Shown: positions 35,231 to 43,323 of the stretch, in pieces | Position numbering within the stretch: position 1 is the first letter of the stretch | Layout: the number at the start of each line of letters is the position of its first letter | Source of the DNA: Anaerolineales bacterium | GTDB taxonomy: Bacteria; Chloroflexota; Anaerolineae; Anaerolineales; Villigracilaceae | Length of the DNA stretch: 64,000 nt | Reading direction: 5' to 3' | Assembly (NCBI GenBank): GCA_030583885.1 | Contig: CP129480.1 | Span: forward strand, 3,660,714-3,724,713 | Notes under the pieces: model-generated | The model's input: only the letters and a program-made list of their open reading frames with translations | What the model was told of the DNA's origin: nothing | Databases searched by the model: none | Made by a program: the position numbers and the translations under genes

Positions 35231-35248
35231 CCTCTCCTGTAGGAGAGG
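35231..35248 (+). promoter_or_regulatory. Hairpin at the ribosome site of the TetR gene
   Basis: CCTCTCCT and AGGAGAGG form a tight hairpin with a GT loop directly before GAGAGTTGAG. It could limit translation of the regulator, or be a repeat. Confidence 0.35.
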
Positions 35249-35263
35249 AGAGTTGAGAAGAAC

Positions 35264-35857
35264 ATGCAGCATCGCAGTGAAGAGACCCGCTCCCGGATCA
35301 TCGAGTCGGCCATCAAATTATTTTCCACGTACGGGTTCAATGCCGCGAGCGTGGATGATATTTGCGCCGAGGCGGGCATCAGCAAGGGCGCGTTCTATCA
35401 TCATTTCGAAAGCAAGCAGGCGCTCTTCCTCGCCCTGCTCGATGGCTGGCTGAAAACCATTGACAATGCCATTGAAGCCTCGAAAGACAAGACCGTCCCC
35501 GAAACCTTTACGCAGATCACCGAGGCATTCCCATACATCTTCGCCACCGCTGGCGAAGGCCTGCCGATGTTCCTCGAGTTCTGGCTGCAAGCCAGCCGCG
35601 ATGAAAAGATCTGGCAGGCAAGCATCGTCCCCTACCGCCGCTATCACAAGCACTTCACCTCCCTCATCAAAAAGGGCGTGGACGAGGGCTCGTTCGTGGA
35701 GGTCGATCCGGAATTGACCGCGCGCATGATCGTCTCGATGGCGATGGGGCTGCTGCTGCAAAGCCTGCTCGACCCCAAAGGCGCAGCATGGGATAAGACG
35801 GCGCGCGAGATCACGACCATGATGATGGATACACTCCTTCGGAAAAGCGAGGCCTAG
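35264..35857 (+). CDS. TetR family transcriptional regulator
   Basis: A 197-residue regulator. The N-terminal helix-turn-helix (about 10-56) has RIIESAIKLFSTYGFNAASVDDICAEAGISKGAFYHHFESKQALF, matching the TetR signature. The ligand domain begins with FLALLDGWLKTID and cannot be assigned a ligand. A perfect TetR-type operator lies just upstream, so autoregulation is likely. The gene is followed 3 nt later by a short-chain dehydrogenase, which is the likely target or operon partner. Confidence 0.9.
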   Translation: MQHRSEETRSRIIESAIKLFSTYGFNAASVDDICAEAGISKGAFYHHFESKQALFLALLDGWLKTIDNAIEASKDKTVPETFTQITEAFPYIFATAGEGLPMFLEFWLQASRDEKIWQASIVPYRRYHKHFTSLIKKGVDEGSFVEVDPELTARMIVSMAMGLLLQSLLDPKGAAWDKTAREITTMMMDTLLRKSEA

Positions 35858-35860
35858 GAA

Positions 35861-36832
35861 ATGTGGCTGGTCACCGGCGCAAGCGGGCATGTGGGGAATG
35901 TCCTTGTGCGAACACTTTTGGAACGCGGGGAAACGGTTCGGGCGCTGGTCCTGCCGGGCGAAAGCCGCGCATCCATTTCGGGATTAAGCGTCGAGGCGGT
36001 GGAGGGGGATGTGCTGGACCTCGATTCGCTGTTCACGTCCATGCGCGGCGTGAAGGGCGTCTTCCATCTGGCCGGCGTTATTTCGATCATGCCGGGTCCT
36101 AATCCGATGGTGCGCAAGGTCAACGTGGAGGGGACGAGAAATGTCCTGCGCGCGGCGCTGGAACGCGGGATCAAAATGATCTACACCTCCTCCATTCACG
36201 CCGTTCAGCGCGTGGAGGACGGTCCGATCGACGAAAACATCCCCTACGACATGAACAACCCCTACGGCGCATATGACCGTTCGAAGGCGGAGGCGACGCT
36301 CGAGGTGTTGAACGCGGCTCAGGCCGGACTGGAAGCCGTGGTGACCTGCCCGACCGGCGTGATCGGCCCCTATGATTTTCAGGGATCGATGATGGGCGCG
36401 GTCATCCACGACGCGGCGGCGGCGAAACCGACATTGTATGTCGACGGCGCCTACGATTTCGTGGACGTGCGCGATGTGGCGGACGGTTTGATCTCCGCCG
36501 CGGAGAACGGCAGGCGCGGCGAGAGCTATATTCTTTCCGGGCAAAAGATATCGGTGCGTTACCTGCTCGAAACCGTCAGGGAGATCACAGGCAAACCCTT
36601 CTTCCAGATGAAGATCCCCTTGGACCTGGCGAAGTTCGCGGCCATGTTCACGCCCTTGTATTATCGCCTTGCACACGCAACGCCGCGTTTCACGCCGTAT
36701 GCCCTGGAGGTGCTGCAAAGCAATTCGAACATCAGCCATGCCAAGGCGGCAAGAGAACTGGGTTATACACCGCGTTCACTGCACGAATCAATAAGAGACA
36801 CAGTGAAGTGGTTTTTGGAAAAGAAAAAATAA
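35861..36832 (+). CDS. NAD-dependent epimerase/dehydratase (extended SDR)
   Basis: A 323-residue extended short-chain dehydrogenase. The nucleotide motif is TGASGHVG near the N-terminus (5-12), DVLDLDSL follows, and the catalytic Tyr-Lys pair lies in YGAYDRSKAEA (about 136-146). Relatives are annotated as dihydroflavonol reductase-like, 3-beta-hydroxysteroid dehydrogenase-like or NAD-dependent epimerases. The substrate is unknown. It is co-transcribed with the TetR gene 3 nt upstream, so its expression probably responds to that regulator's ligand. Confidence 0.88.
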   Translation: MWLVTGASGHVGNVLVRTLLERGETVRALVLPGESRASISGLSVEAVEGDVLDLDSLFTSMRGVKGVFHLAGVISIMPGPNPMVRKVNVEGTRNVLRAALERGIKMIYTSSIHAVQRVEDGPIDENIPYDMNNPYGAYDRSKAEATLEVLNAAQAGLEAVVTCPTGVIGPYDFQGSMMGAVIHDAAAAKPTLYVDGAYDFVDVRDVADGLISAAENGRRGESYILSGQKISVRYLLETVREITGKPFFQMKIPLDLAKFAAMFTPLYYRLAHATPRFTPYALEVLQSNSNISHAKAARELGYTPRSLHESIRDTVKWFLEKKK

Positions 36833-36845
36833 AAGGAGTCCAAAC

Positions 36846-37706
36846 ATGAGAATCGTAACAGACTGCGCAGCGGATATGTCCAACGAGGAACTGAAAAAAC
36901 TGGGAGTGACACAAGCCCCCCTATTCATTCAATTCCCGGAAGGCGAGGTGAACTCGGCGGATATTTCTGCCGATGATTTCTACAACCGTCTTGAAGCCAT
37001 GCGCCCCGCCATTCCAACAACCGCCCAGCCCTCGGCCGGGATCTTTGCGGAGTTGTACCGCAAACTGGCTAAGACGGAGAAGAACATCCTGTCCATTCAC
37101 ATTTCATCGGGGCTGAGCGGCACGCTCAACTCGGCACAGGACGGCGGGAGTCTGGTTCAGGATGAGGCAAAGGTCAGTTTCTGGGACACCCTCACCCTCT
37201 CCGGCGGCGAGCGCTTTCAGGTAATGGCGGCCGCTCTGGGACATAAGGCGGGCTGGACCATGGATAAGATCAAGGAACGCCTGACTGCCATCCGCGAGAA
37301 GACCGAGGTGATCTACACGCTCGACACGCTGGAATACCTGGCGCGCGGCGGGCGCATCGGGCGCGTACAGGCCATGGCGGGCGCGCTGTTGAATCTCAAA
37401 CCCGTCATCCGCGTGGATACGGACGGCAAGTACAGCACCGTGGCAAAGGGACGCTCCATCGGCAAGGCCATGACCATCCTTACGGAGTATCTGCATGATA
37501 AGTATGGAAATACTCCGTTATGGACAACCGTTTTGCACGGGCGTTTCGCCGAAAAAGCGGAGGAGCTCTCGCAGGAATTTCGATCCAAACTCAACGTGGC
37601 AAAAATGGAAGTACAGCGCATCTCGCCTGTGCTGGGCGTGCACACAGGGCCGGGCATCGTCGGCGCAGCGGTCCTGCCGATGGCCTTGATGGAAGATCTG
37701 GTCTAA
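36846..37706 (+). CDS. DegV family protein (fatty-acid binding)
   Basis: A 286-residue DegV protein. It begins MRIVTDCAADMS and has the family blocks TTAQPSAGIFAELYRKL (about 58-74), ISSGLSGTLNSAQ and LARGGRIGRVQAMAG. DegV proteins bind a single fatty acid; in Firmicutes, FakB-type members present it to the kinase FakA. No fakA is visible nearby. AAAAGGAGTCC lies before the ATG, 13 nt after the dehydrogenase stop, so it may be the third gene of the TetR operon. A terminator follows. Confidence 0.9.
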   Translation: MRIVTDCAADMSNEELKKLGVTQAPLFIQFPEGEVNSADISADDFYNRLEAMRPAIPTTAQPSAGIFAELYRKLAKTEKNILSIHISSGLSGTLNSAQDGGSLVQDEAKVSFWDTLTLSGGERFQVMAAALGHKAGWTMDKIKERLTAIREKTEVIYTLDTLEYLARGGRIGRVQAMAGALLNLKPVIRVDTDGKYSTVAKGRSIGKAMTILTEYLHDKYGNTPLWTTVLHGRFAEKAEELSQEFRSKLNVAKMEVQRISPVLGVHTGPGIVGAAVLPMALMEDLV

Positions 37707-37711
37707 AACGA

Positions 37712-37743
37712 GCAGGTCACGCTTGAGGCGTGACCTGCATTTT
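37712..37743. terminator. Terminator between convergent degV and M48 genes
   Basis: GCAGGTCACGC (37712-37722) pairs with GCGTGACCTGC (37728-37738), and ATTTTT follows on the plus strand. Confidence 0.85.
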
Positions 37744-38870
37744 TAAGCGGCAAACCTGCCCGCGTTCTCAATCCGCTCCCCCAGCGGCGGATGGGAATGG
37801 AACATGAAGACCACCCACTTCTCTGGATCGACCTCCCCGAGGTTTTGATTTGCCAGCCGCGTAAACGCGGAAGCGAACGCTTCATTCTTACCTGTCGCCT
37901 GTAACGCGTATTCGTCAGCCTTTCTCTCCCTCCAACGGGATACGGCGTTATCCAGCGGCTGGGTGATGAGACCATAGATACTCAAGATCAACGCAAGGGC
38001 TGGGAAGGCGGCGATGTCAGCGGGACCGCTGAAGCCGAAATATCCCACCGCCCAATTCAACGCCACGGATGCGAGATACAGACCCAGTGTGGTGCTGACC
38101 GTTCCGAAGGCAATGAACAGCGGGATATCGCGGTTGACGTGATGTCCGAGTTCGTGTGCCAGCACCGTCTCGATCTCATCCGCGTTGAACTCGTTGATAA
38201 GCGTATCACCCAGCACGATGCGGCGGGTGTTGCCGATGCCGGTCAACGCGGCATTGGCGGATTTCGTCCGCCTGGACATGTCGAACTTGAACACGCCTTT
38301 GACCCTGGTGTTCGCACGTTCTGCAAGCGCAAGCAGGCGGTCTTCCAGATCCTTGTGTTCTTCGCCAAGAGGAACGTACTTGTTGAACAAAGGCATGATC
38401 AGGATGGGCGCGAGGTTCGAAAGCAGCACGCTGAAGACCAGCATCCCGCCTGCCGCCCACAGCCACCATAGTCCGCCCGTGGCCCGCAGGGCAAGATAGA
38501 GCAATTCGAGCAGGAGAAGTCCCAGCGGCGCGCCGATGGCAAGCCCCTTGAGGCGGTCCACGATCCAATCCTTGAGCGACTGGTTGGATTGACCGAAGCG
38601 GTGCGGCAGGACAAATCCGCTGTAGTAGCCGAGCGGCAGGGTGACGAAGGAGAATATCCCGCCGAAGACAATGACAAAGATCGCGACCAGCAGCCAGTCG
38701 TCGGCGGCGAATGAGGCGATCCATTCGCGCAGGGCGATGCTCCAGCCGAAGAGAATCCATGCAAGCAGGAAGATCGCGCTGAGGACGGTATCCGCCAGCC
38801 ACAATCTGCGGCGGATGCGGGCATATTGTTTGGCTTGTGTCTGACGTTCGGGGTCGAGGGTGGTTTGCAT
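37743..38870 (-). CDS. M48 family (Ste24-like) membrane metalloprotease
   Basis: A 375-residue integral membrane zinc protease. The catalytic HELGHH lies in TVLAHELGHHVN (about residue 240), with the third ligand region ERKADEYALQATG (about 305) downstream. Several hydrophobic spans flank it. Relatives cleave prenylated or damaged membrane proteins. I start it at ATG 38870. On the minus strand TATAAT (complement of 38877-38882) lies 6 nt before that ATG with no ribosome site, suggesting leaderless translation. The frame is open further upstream but is antisense to the divergent GNAT gene. Confidence 0.9.
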   Translation of the reverse strand: MQTTLDPERQTQAKQYARIRRRLWLADTVLSAIFLLAWILFGWSIALREWIASFAADDWLLVAIFVIVFGGIFSFVTLPLGYYSGFVLPHRFGQSNQSLKDWIVDRLKGLAIGAPLGLLLLELLYLALRATGGLWWLWAAGGMLVFSVLLSNLAPILIMPLFNKYVPLGEEHKDLEDRLLALAERANTRVKGVFKFDMSRRTKSANAALTGIGNTRRIVLGDTLINEFNADEIETVLAHELGHHVNRDIPLFIAFGTVSTTLGLYLASVALNWAVGYFGFSGPADIAAFPALALILSIYGLITQPLDNAVSRWRERKADEYALQATGKNEAFASAFTRLANQNLGEVDPEKWVVFMFHSHPPLGERIENAGRFAA

Positions 38871-38933
38871 GGAAAAATTATAGCATCTGGATTTATAATG
38901 TGTTCGTGAAATAATACACGTAATGGATATAAG

Positions 38934-39881
38934 ATGAAATTTACTAAACGCCCCTATCGCAACGAGGAAGATTACTGGCGAACCCGTCAGTTCCTGCGTG
39001 ACGTGATGCTCGCGAATAAGCTGCGCCAATATAGTTGGCACATCGCCCGCCTTGACTATTGGTGGTGGTTCGCCAACCCAGACCTTGAAAAGTTCGAGCT
39101 CGCCCAAGTCATGTTCTTTTGGGAAAATGAAACAGGTGATATTGCCGCCGTTCTACACCCGGAAGGCAAAGGGCAGGCCTATCTGCAAATCCACCCAAAA
39201 TATCGCACGCCTGAACTCGAAGAGGAAATGATCGTCACGGCGGAAAAGCATCTCAAGCATCCCAACCGGGAAGGCAGGCAAAGAATTCAAATCTTCGCCG
39301 ACTCAAAAGACATGCTGCGTCATGACATTCTAAGAAAGCGTGGTTTTCAAAAAGTGGAACGTCCGGAAACGAGTGAGGTCATCCATTTCTTTTCACTCGA
39401 CAACAAAATTCCCGAGGTCAAAGCACCTGAAGGCTGCACCATCCGCTCCCTTGGTCAGGGATTGGAGTTGCTCGAACGCTGTTACGCTTCGGGGCTTGGC
39501 TTCCACAATGACGACATCCACACCGCCCGCGAAAATCGCGACGACCCAGGCTGGTATCACCACATCCAAAGCGCGCCGCTTTACCGCCGCGACCTCGACA
39601 TCGTCGCCGTTACCAGCGATGGTGCCATCGCCGCCTTCTGCACGGTTTGGTTCGACGATGTCACCCGCACCGCGTACTTCGAGCCTGTTGCCACCGTCCC
39701 CGCCCACCAACGGCACGGCCTTGGCAAAGCTGTCCTCACCGAAGGGCTGCACCGTCTCAAAAGGATGGGCGCAAAATTAGCCACTGTCGGCGGTTATTCA
39801 GATGCGGCAAATGGATTGTATTTCTCCGTCTTCGGGAAGGAGCATGATATTCTTCAACCGTGGGAAAAAGTGGACAGATAA
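38934..39881 (+). CDS. GNAT family N-acetyltransferase, double domain
   Basis: A 315-residue protein with two GNAT-like halves. The second half carries the acetyl-CoA motif in VATVPAHQRHGLGKAVLTEGLHRLKRMG (about 254-281) and the family's terminal GLYFSVFGKEHDILQPW. The first half is degenerate and probably structural. Such proteins often acetylate small amines or antibiotics; the substrate is unknown. It is divergent from the M48 protease. TATAAT at 38894-38899 lies about 35 nt before the ATG. The gene converges on the isochorismatase gene. Confidence 0.85.
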   Translation: MKFTKRPYRNEEDYWRTRQFLRDVMLANKLRQYSWHIARLDYWWWFANPDLEKFELAQVMFFWENETGDIAAVLHPEGKGQAYLQIHPKYRTPELEEEMIVTAEKHLKHPNREGRQRIQIFADSKDMLRHDILRKRGFQKVERPETSEVIHFFSLDNKIPEVKAPEGCTIRSLGQGLELLERCYASGLGFHNDDIHTARENRDDPGWYHHIQSAPLYRRDLDIVAVTSDGAIAAFCTVWFDDVTRTAYFEPVATVPAHQRHGLGKAVLTEGLHRLKRMGAKLATVGGYSDAANGLYFSVFGKEHDILQPWEKVDR

Positions 39882-39886
39882 AAAAA

Positions 39887-39917
39887 GATGAGAGTCACTT
39901 TTGAAGTGACTCTCATC
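39887..39917 (-). terminator. Terminator of the isochorismatase operon
   Basis: A 14-bp perfect stem (39887-39900 with 39904-39917). The A-run before it on the plus strand gives a U-tract on the minus strand, so it stops the gene ending at 39950. Confidence 0.82.
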
Positions 39918-39949
39918 GCGCCTCTTTCTCCGCTCGAAGTTGATCCTGT

Positions 39950-40519
39950 TTAAGCAGCCTTCGCCTGCTCTCCCGCCAACAGCACAAGCACTTCCTCCGA
40001 TTTCATCACCTGACCATACGATTTCAACGCCGCTACAAACGCCTTGTGGACATGCTCCGCAGGGATGGTTGTGCCATCATATTCCAGGTCACGGGTGGCA
40101 CAGGCATCTTCGGCGATGATGACTTTGAAGCCAAAATCGGCGGCGGCGCGGGCGGTGGCGTCCACACACATGTGGGTCATCATGCCTGTGATAACGACGC
40201 GCTCCACTCCCCAACCCTTGAGCAACTCCAACAAGTTCGTTTCGCGGAAGGAGTTGGGATAATGCTTGTAGACGATGGGCTCTCCTTCGAAATGAGCGAC
40301 CAAATCGTGTATGTCGGAGCCTTCATCGCCGCGGATGAAGAACTTCGCGTCGGGCTTGAGTGAGATATGCTGAATGTGGACGTGATGCCCGCCATGCTCA
40401 CGGAAGCACTGCAGGAGCATGTAGGCATTCTTCGCTGCTTCAAGAGGATTCACAAGCGGGAATTTCCCGCCGGGGAAATAGTCCTTTTGGATGTCAATGA
40501 CGAGCAAGGCAGTCTTCAT
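39950..40519 (-). CDS. Isochorismatase family cysteine hydrolase
   Basis: A 189-residue alpha/beta hydrolase of the isochorismatase fold. The catalytic triad is visible as Asp9 in LLVIDIQKDYF, a Lys in VYKHYPNSF, and the nucleophile Cys in TGMMTHMCVDATAR. Members hydrolyse nicotinamide, N-carbamoyl compounds or isochorismate; the exact substrate is not clear. The ATG directly follows the stop of the RNase H gene (TAGATG), so the two genes form a tightly coupled operon. Confidence 0.88.
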   Translation of the reverse strand: MKTALLVIDIQKDYFPGGKFPLVNPLEAAKNAYMLLQCFREHGGHHVHIQHISLKPDAKFFIRGDEGSDIHDLVAHFEGEPIVYKHYPNSFRETNLLELLKGWGVERVVITGMMTHMCVDATARAAADFGFKVIIAEDACATRDLEYDGTTIPAEHVHKAFVAALKSYGQVMKSEEVLVLLAGEQAKAA

Positions 40520-41143
40520 CTATTTTCTCCCAAAATCGGCGGGGTTTTCGCCCCACAGATCTGTGTTCCACTTCAATATCTTATCTTCAGGAAGTTCGTT
40601 CTCCGCCAGCCAATTCTCCGCGCTGCGGATAAGCGCAAACAGAAGCGCGTTTTTGGATGAATGCTTCAGGCGGGTCTTGCACTCACCGTTATACACCCAT
40701 GAGATGGCATTCTGCGAATCGGAATAGACCGGGACACGCATGTGATGTTTTGCCTGCCATGTGAGCGCGTGGACGATTGCCAGAAATTCCCCGATGTTAT
40801 TCGTGCCGTTGGGATAGGGACCCGCGCGGAAGATCTCGTCACCTGTTTCCGTGTTCAGGCCGCGATATTCCAGCTTGCCGGGCGAGCCATTGCACGCCGC
40901 ATCCACGCAAATGGATGGGAGCAGGGGTTGGATGCTTGCCATCCTCCATTTTCCACTGGAGGACGCCCTGCCCTTGTAGTTGTCGTAGTTCGCAAGGTAG
41001 GCGGTTTCCGCTTCGGCTGCGCTCCCAAAGGCCTTGTACTGCGCGCCGACAAATCCCTTCACCTGTTTTTCACACTCCGCCCATGATGTGAAGATGCCTG
41101 TTTTGCGTCCCTTCCATACCACATAATATTTCTGCTTTGGCAT
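40520..41143 (-). CDS. Ribonuclease H with N-terminal viroplasmin-like domain
   Basis: A 207-residue protein. The N-terminal domain (1-46), KYYVVWKGRKTGIFTSWAECEKQVKGF, is the caulimovirus viroplasmin/RNase HI hybrid-binding module. The C-terminal domain (about 73-205) is RNase H-like, with CVDAACNGSPG, NNIGEFLAIVHALTW and VYSDSQNAISWV carrying the Asp/Glu/Asp metal ligands. It degrades the RNA strand of RNA-DNA hybrids. This is a divergent, Firmicute-like version of RNase HI. It is transcribed with the isochorismatase gene. Confidence 0.9.
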   Translation of the reverse strand: MPKQKYYVVWKGRKTGIFTSWAECEKQVKGFVGAQYKAFGSAAEAETAYLANYDNYKGRASSSGKWRMASIQPLLPSICVDAACNGSPGKLEYRGLNTETGDEIFRAGPYPNGTNNIGEFLAIVHALTWQAKHHMRVPVYSDSQNAISWVYNGECKTRLKHSSKNALLFALIRSAENWLAENELPEDKILKWNTDLWGENPADFGRK

Positions 41144-41212
41144 GCGTCAATTTTACATCAAATCATATTTCCATATTCGCCTCCGTTTTTCCAGCCTGTG
41201 ATGGTTTTTGTC

Positions 41213-41240
41213 TTGACAAAAACATGTATTCACGTAAAAT
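41213..41240 (+). promoter_or_regulatory. Promoter of candidate small RNA
   Basis: TTGACA (41213-41218) and TAAAAT (41235-41240), spacer 16. The predicted start is near 41247, with no gene following before a terminator at 41384. Confidence 0.6.
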
Positions 41241-41246
41241 ACGCAA

Positions 41247-41416
41247 ACTCGATATGAAACGAAACAACCATTGCTTGTGTCTGCGGCGGGGATCGTAACC
41301 ACCGCCCGGGACATTCATCCGCCAAACCGGCAGTCAACGACTTGGGACAGTGGTGCGCCCCCCGCGCTGAAGTATTCATGCGCAGGATGGTTCGCCGTCC
41401 TTTTGTTTTTCGTTGA
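41247..41416 (+). ncRNA. Candidate structured small RNA of unknown class
   Basis: About 165 nt lie between a good promoter and a terminator. Possible helices include GGCGG/CCGCC (near 41282-41310), AGTC/GACT (41334-41344) and GCGC-TGAA/TTCA-GCGC with one bulge (near 41368-41390), then the terminator hairpin. The rhodanese gene downstream has its own promoter after the terminator, so this looks like a free RNA. An attenuated leader is the alternative. I see no match to SAM, TPP, cobalamin, c-di-GMP or SRP RNA; 6S RNA is possible in size but not shown. Confidence 0.45.
41385..41411 (+). terminator. Intrinsic terminator of the candidate small RNA
   Basis: AGGATGG and CCGTCCT (one G-T pair) form a stem with a TTCG loop, followed by TTTTGTTTTT. 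Confidence 0.7.
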
Positions 41417-41441
41417 CTGTCTTTTATTTTGAAAATATCCT
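41413..41441 (+). promoter_or_regulatory. Promoter of the sulfurtransferase gene
   Basis: TTGACT (41413-41418) and TATCCT (41436-41441), spacer exactly 17 nt, directly follow the small-RNA terminator. The -10 box is identical to that of the SRP RNA. Confidence 0.65.
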
Positions 41442-41464
41442 GTTGCGAAAAGGAAACCTTAGCC

Positions 41465-42304
41465 ATGTCGTACGCACGCCCCGAATACCTTGTTGATACC
41501 GAATGGGTCGCTCAGCATCTGGAAGACCCAAACGTCCGCATCATTGAATCGGACGAAGACCCGCTGCTCTACCCAATGGGACACATCCCCGGCGCGGTGC
41601 AGGTGGACTGGTTCAGCACGCTCCAGCATCCACTGCGCCGTGATTTCCTGACGAAGGAGCAATTCGAAGAAGTTGCCTCCAGGCTTGGCATCACCAACGA
41701 CACCACCGTCGTTTTCTATGGTGACAAGTCCAATTGGTTTGCCTGCTACGCGCTCTGGCTCTTCCAATACTACGGGCATCAAAACGTCCGTATTATGAAC
41801 GGCGGACGCACCAAATGGGAGCAGGAGAAACGCCCGCTCGTGAAGGAAGTGCCCACCTATGCCCGAACAACGTACAGCGCGAAAGAAGCGGACAAGTCGA
41901 TTCGCGCCTTCCGTGATGACGTCTTCAAACATCTGGAAACGAAACAACCATTGGTGGATGTCCGCTCGCCGAAGGAATATTCGGGCGAGTTGACCCACAT
42001 GCCAAACTATCCGCAGGAAGGTGCGACACGCGGCGGACATATCCCCGGCGCGGTCAGCATTCCCTGGTCGCAGGCGGTCAACGAAGCGGATGCAACGTTC
42101 AAGACACCCGAGGAGCTGCGTGCGCTCTACGCAGGGAAAAATGTCAACGCTGACGGAGATGTGATCGCCTATTGCCGCATCGGCGAACGTTCTTCGTTGA
42201 CGTGGTTCGTGTTGAAGTATCTGCTGGGATATGAAAAGGTCCGGAACTATGATGGTTCGTGGACCGAGTGGGGCAACCTGGTGGATGCGCCGATCGAAAA
42301 ATAA
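41465..42304 (+). CDS. Thiosulfate/3-mercaptopyruvate sulfurtransferase (rhodanese)
   Basis: A 279-residue protein with two rhodanese domains (about 8-125 and 150-275). The inactive first domain has HIPGAVQVDWF. The second has the active-site loop VIAYCRIGERSSLTWFVLKYLLGY with the persulfide-forming Cys near 236. CysA-type sulfurtransferases move sulfane sulfur from thiosulfate or mercaptopyruvate to acceptors. A SufE-like gene follows, which fits a sulfur-transfer role. The start at 41465 follows AAAAGGAAACC. Confidence 0.92.
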   Translation: MSYARPEYLVDTEWVAQHLEDPNVRIIESDEDPLLYPMGHIPGAVQVDWFSTLQHPLRRDFLTKEQFEEVASRLGITNDTTVVFYGDKSNWFACYALWLFQYYGHQNVRIMNGGRTKWEQEKRPLVKEVPTYARTTYSAKEADKSIRAFRDDVFKHLETKQPLVDVRSPKEYSGELTHMPNYPQEGATRGGHIPGAVSIPWSQAVNEADATFKTPEELRALYAGKNVNADGDVIAYCRIGERSSLTWFVLKYLLGYEKVRNYDGSWTEWGNLVDAPIEK

Positions 42305-42309
42305 AAACC

Positions 42310-42338
42310 GTTGGGACACAGCGCTGCTGTGTCCCAAC
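42310..42338. repeat. Perfect hairpin between sulfurtransferase and sufE-like genes
   Basis: A 13-bp perfect stem (42310-42322 with 42326-42338) of GTTGGGACACAGC type, without a U-tract on the plus strand. It may be a stabilising hairpin or weak terminator. Confidence 0.5.
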
Positions 42339-42351
42339 CCAAATATAAATT

Positions 42352-42783
42352 ATGACCCTGCCTGCCAAACTTCAAGAGATCGTGGATGACTTCGCGAACA
42401 TGCCCCGCGAAGAAAAGATCGAAACGCTGATCGGATACGCCGAGTCGTTCCCCGAATTGCCCGAACGGTTCAAGGATGAACGTTCCAAAATGGAACCGAT
42501 CCCCGAATGCATGACGCCCGTGTATCTATTCGTTGAAAAGCAGGATGACGGCAGCATGCTATTCCACTTTGACATTCCCCCGCAATCTCCCACCGTGCGC
42601 GGACTCGCCGCAATCCTTGCCGCGGGACTGAACGGCTGCAAACCTGAAGAAATCATCGCCATCCCCGCAGATTTCTATGCACCGATGAATCTGGAGGAAG
42701 CCATCTCCGGTCAGCGGCTAAATGGGTTTCGCGGCGTACTGGCACACATGAAACAGTCGGCAGTGAATGCAATGAGCGGATAG
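42352..42783 (+). CDS. SufE family sulfur acceptor protein
   Basis: A 143-residue SufE-like protein. The persulfide-accepting cysteine is C53 in MEPIPECMTPVYLFVEKQDDG, and the second half has RGLAAILAAGLNGCKPEEIIAIP, typical of the family. SufE takes sulfur from a cysteine desulfurase for iron-sulfur cluster assembly. Here the neighbour is a rhodanese, not SufS. There is no clear ribosome site before the ATG. A terminator follows. Confidence 0.88.
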   Translation: MTLPAKLQEIVDDFANMPREEKIETLIGYAESFPELPERFKDERSKMEPIPECMTPVYLFVEKQDDGSMLFHFDIPPQSPTVRGLAAILAAGLNGCKPEEIIAIPADFYAPMNLEEAISGQRLNGFRGVLAHMKQSAVNAMSG

Positions 42784-42794
42784 GACCATAAACG

Positions 42795-42827
42795 AAGGGA
42801 GACAGGGCGCCTGTCTCCCTTTCATTT
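42795..42827. terminator. Terminator between convergent sufE-like and CBS genes
   Basis: AAGGGAGACAGG (42795-42806) pairs with CCTGTCTCCCTT (42810-42821), with a T-rich plus-strand tail. Confidence 0.82.
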
Positions 42828-42832
42828 TCCGC

Positions 42833-43240
42833 TTACTTCTCCCCTGCCCAGCCCTGTTCTTCCACTGACATAAAAATATCCGTCGCGGAGATCATGCCGA
42901 TCAACGTGCCATTTTCATCTGTGATCGGCAGGTGGTGGAACTTATGCTCTTGCATGATCTTCGAACATTCCATCAAGGTCCAATCGGCACGTCCGGTGAT
43001 GATGGGACCGGACATGATCTCGCGTACGGTGGTCTCGGCAGGGTTGCGCTCCACCGCGACGATCTTGTCGCGAATATCGGTGGTGGTGACAATCCCGTAC
43101 TCGCGCTTCTGCACGCTGATGGTTACGATCACGCTGTTTATCTTGCGTCGGCGCATGAGCGTGGCGGCATACGAGACGCTTGAATCTGGGTCAACGACGA
43201 CAATAGGGCTGGACATCCAATCACGGACCAGGTGCGGCAT
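42833..43240 (-). CDS. Two-CBS-domain protein
   Basis: A 135-residue protein made of two CBS motifs (about 8-60 and 73-125). The first has MSSPIVVVDPDSSVSYAATLMRRRKINSVIV and the second MSGPIITGRADWTLMECSKIMQEHKFHHLPI. CBS pairs bind adenine nucleotides and serve as energy sensors. Without an attached effector domain the target is unknown. GAGAGGAGAG upstream fixes the ATG at 43240. The frame continues upstream into a palindromic repeat, which is not coding. Confidence 0.9.
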   Translation of the reverse strand: MPHLVRDWMSSPIVVVDPDSSVSYAATLMRRRKINSVIVTISVQKREYGIVTTTDIRDKIVAVERNPAETTVREIMSGPIITGRADWTLMECSKIMQEHKFHHLPITDENGTLIGMISATDIFMSVEEQGWAGEK

Positions 43241-43262
43241 AAAACTCTCCTCTCGGGCTTTT

Positions 43263-43317
43263 GTCATTGCGATGGGATTGCTTCATCCTTGCACGGCGCG
43301 CCACTCCTCGCAATGAC
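43263..43317. repeat. GTCATTGCGAGG-type palindromic repeat, copy C
   Basis: GTCATTGCGA at one end and TCGCAATGAC at the other form inverted termini around a GATTGCTTC core. Copies A and B are at 20214 and 52616. Confidence 0.75.
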
Positions 43318-43323
43318 GGAATA

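Noticed and set aside
41247..41416. SAM, TPP or cobalamin riboswitch before the rhodanese
   Set aside because: None of the conserved core sequences of these classes was found, and a separate promoter follows the terminator.
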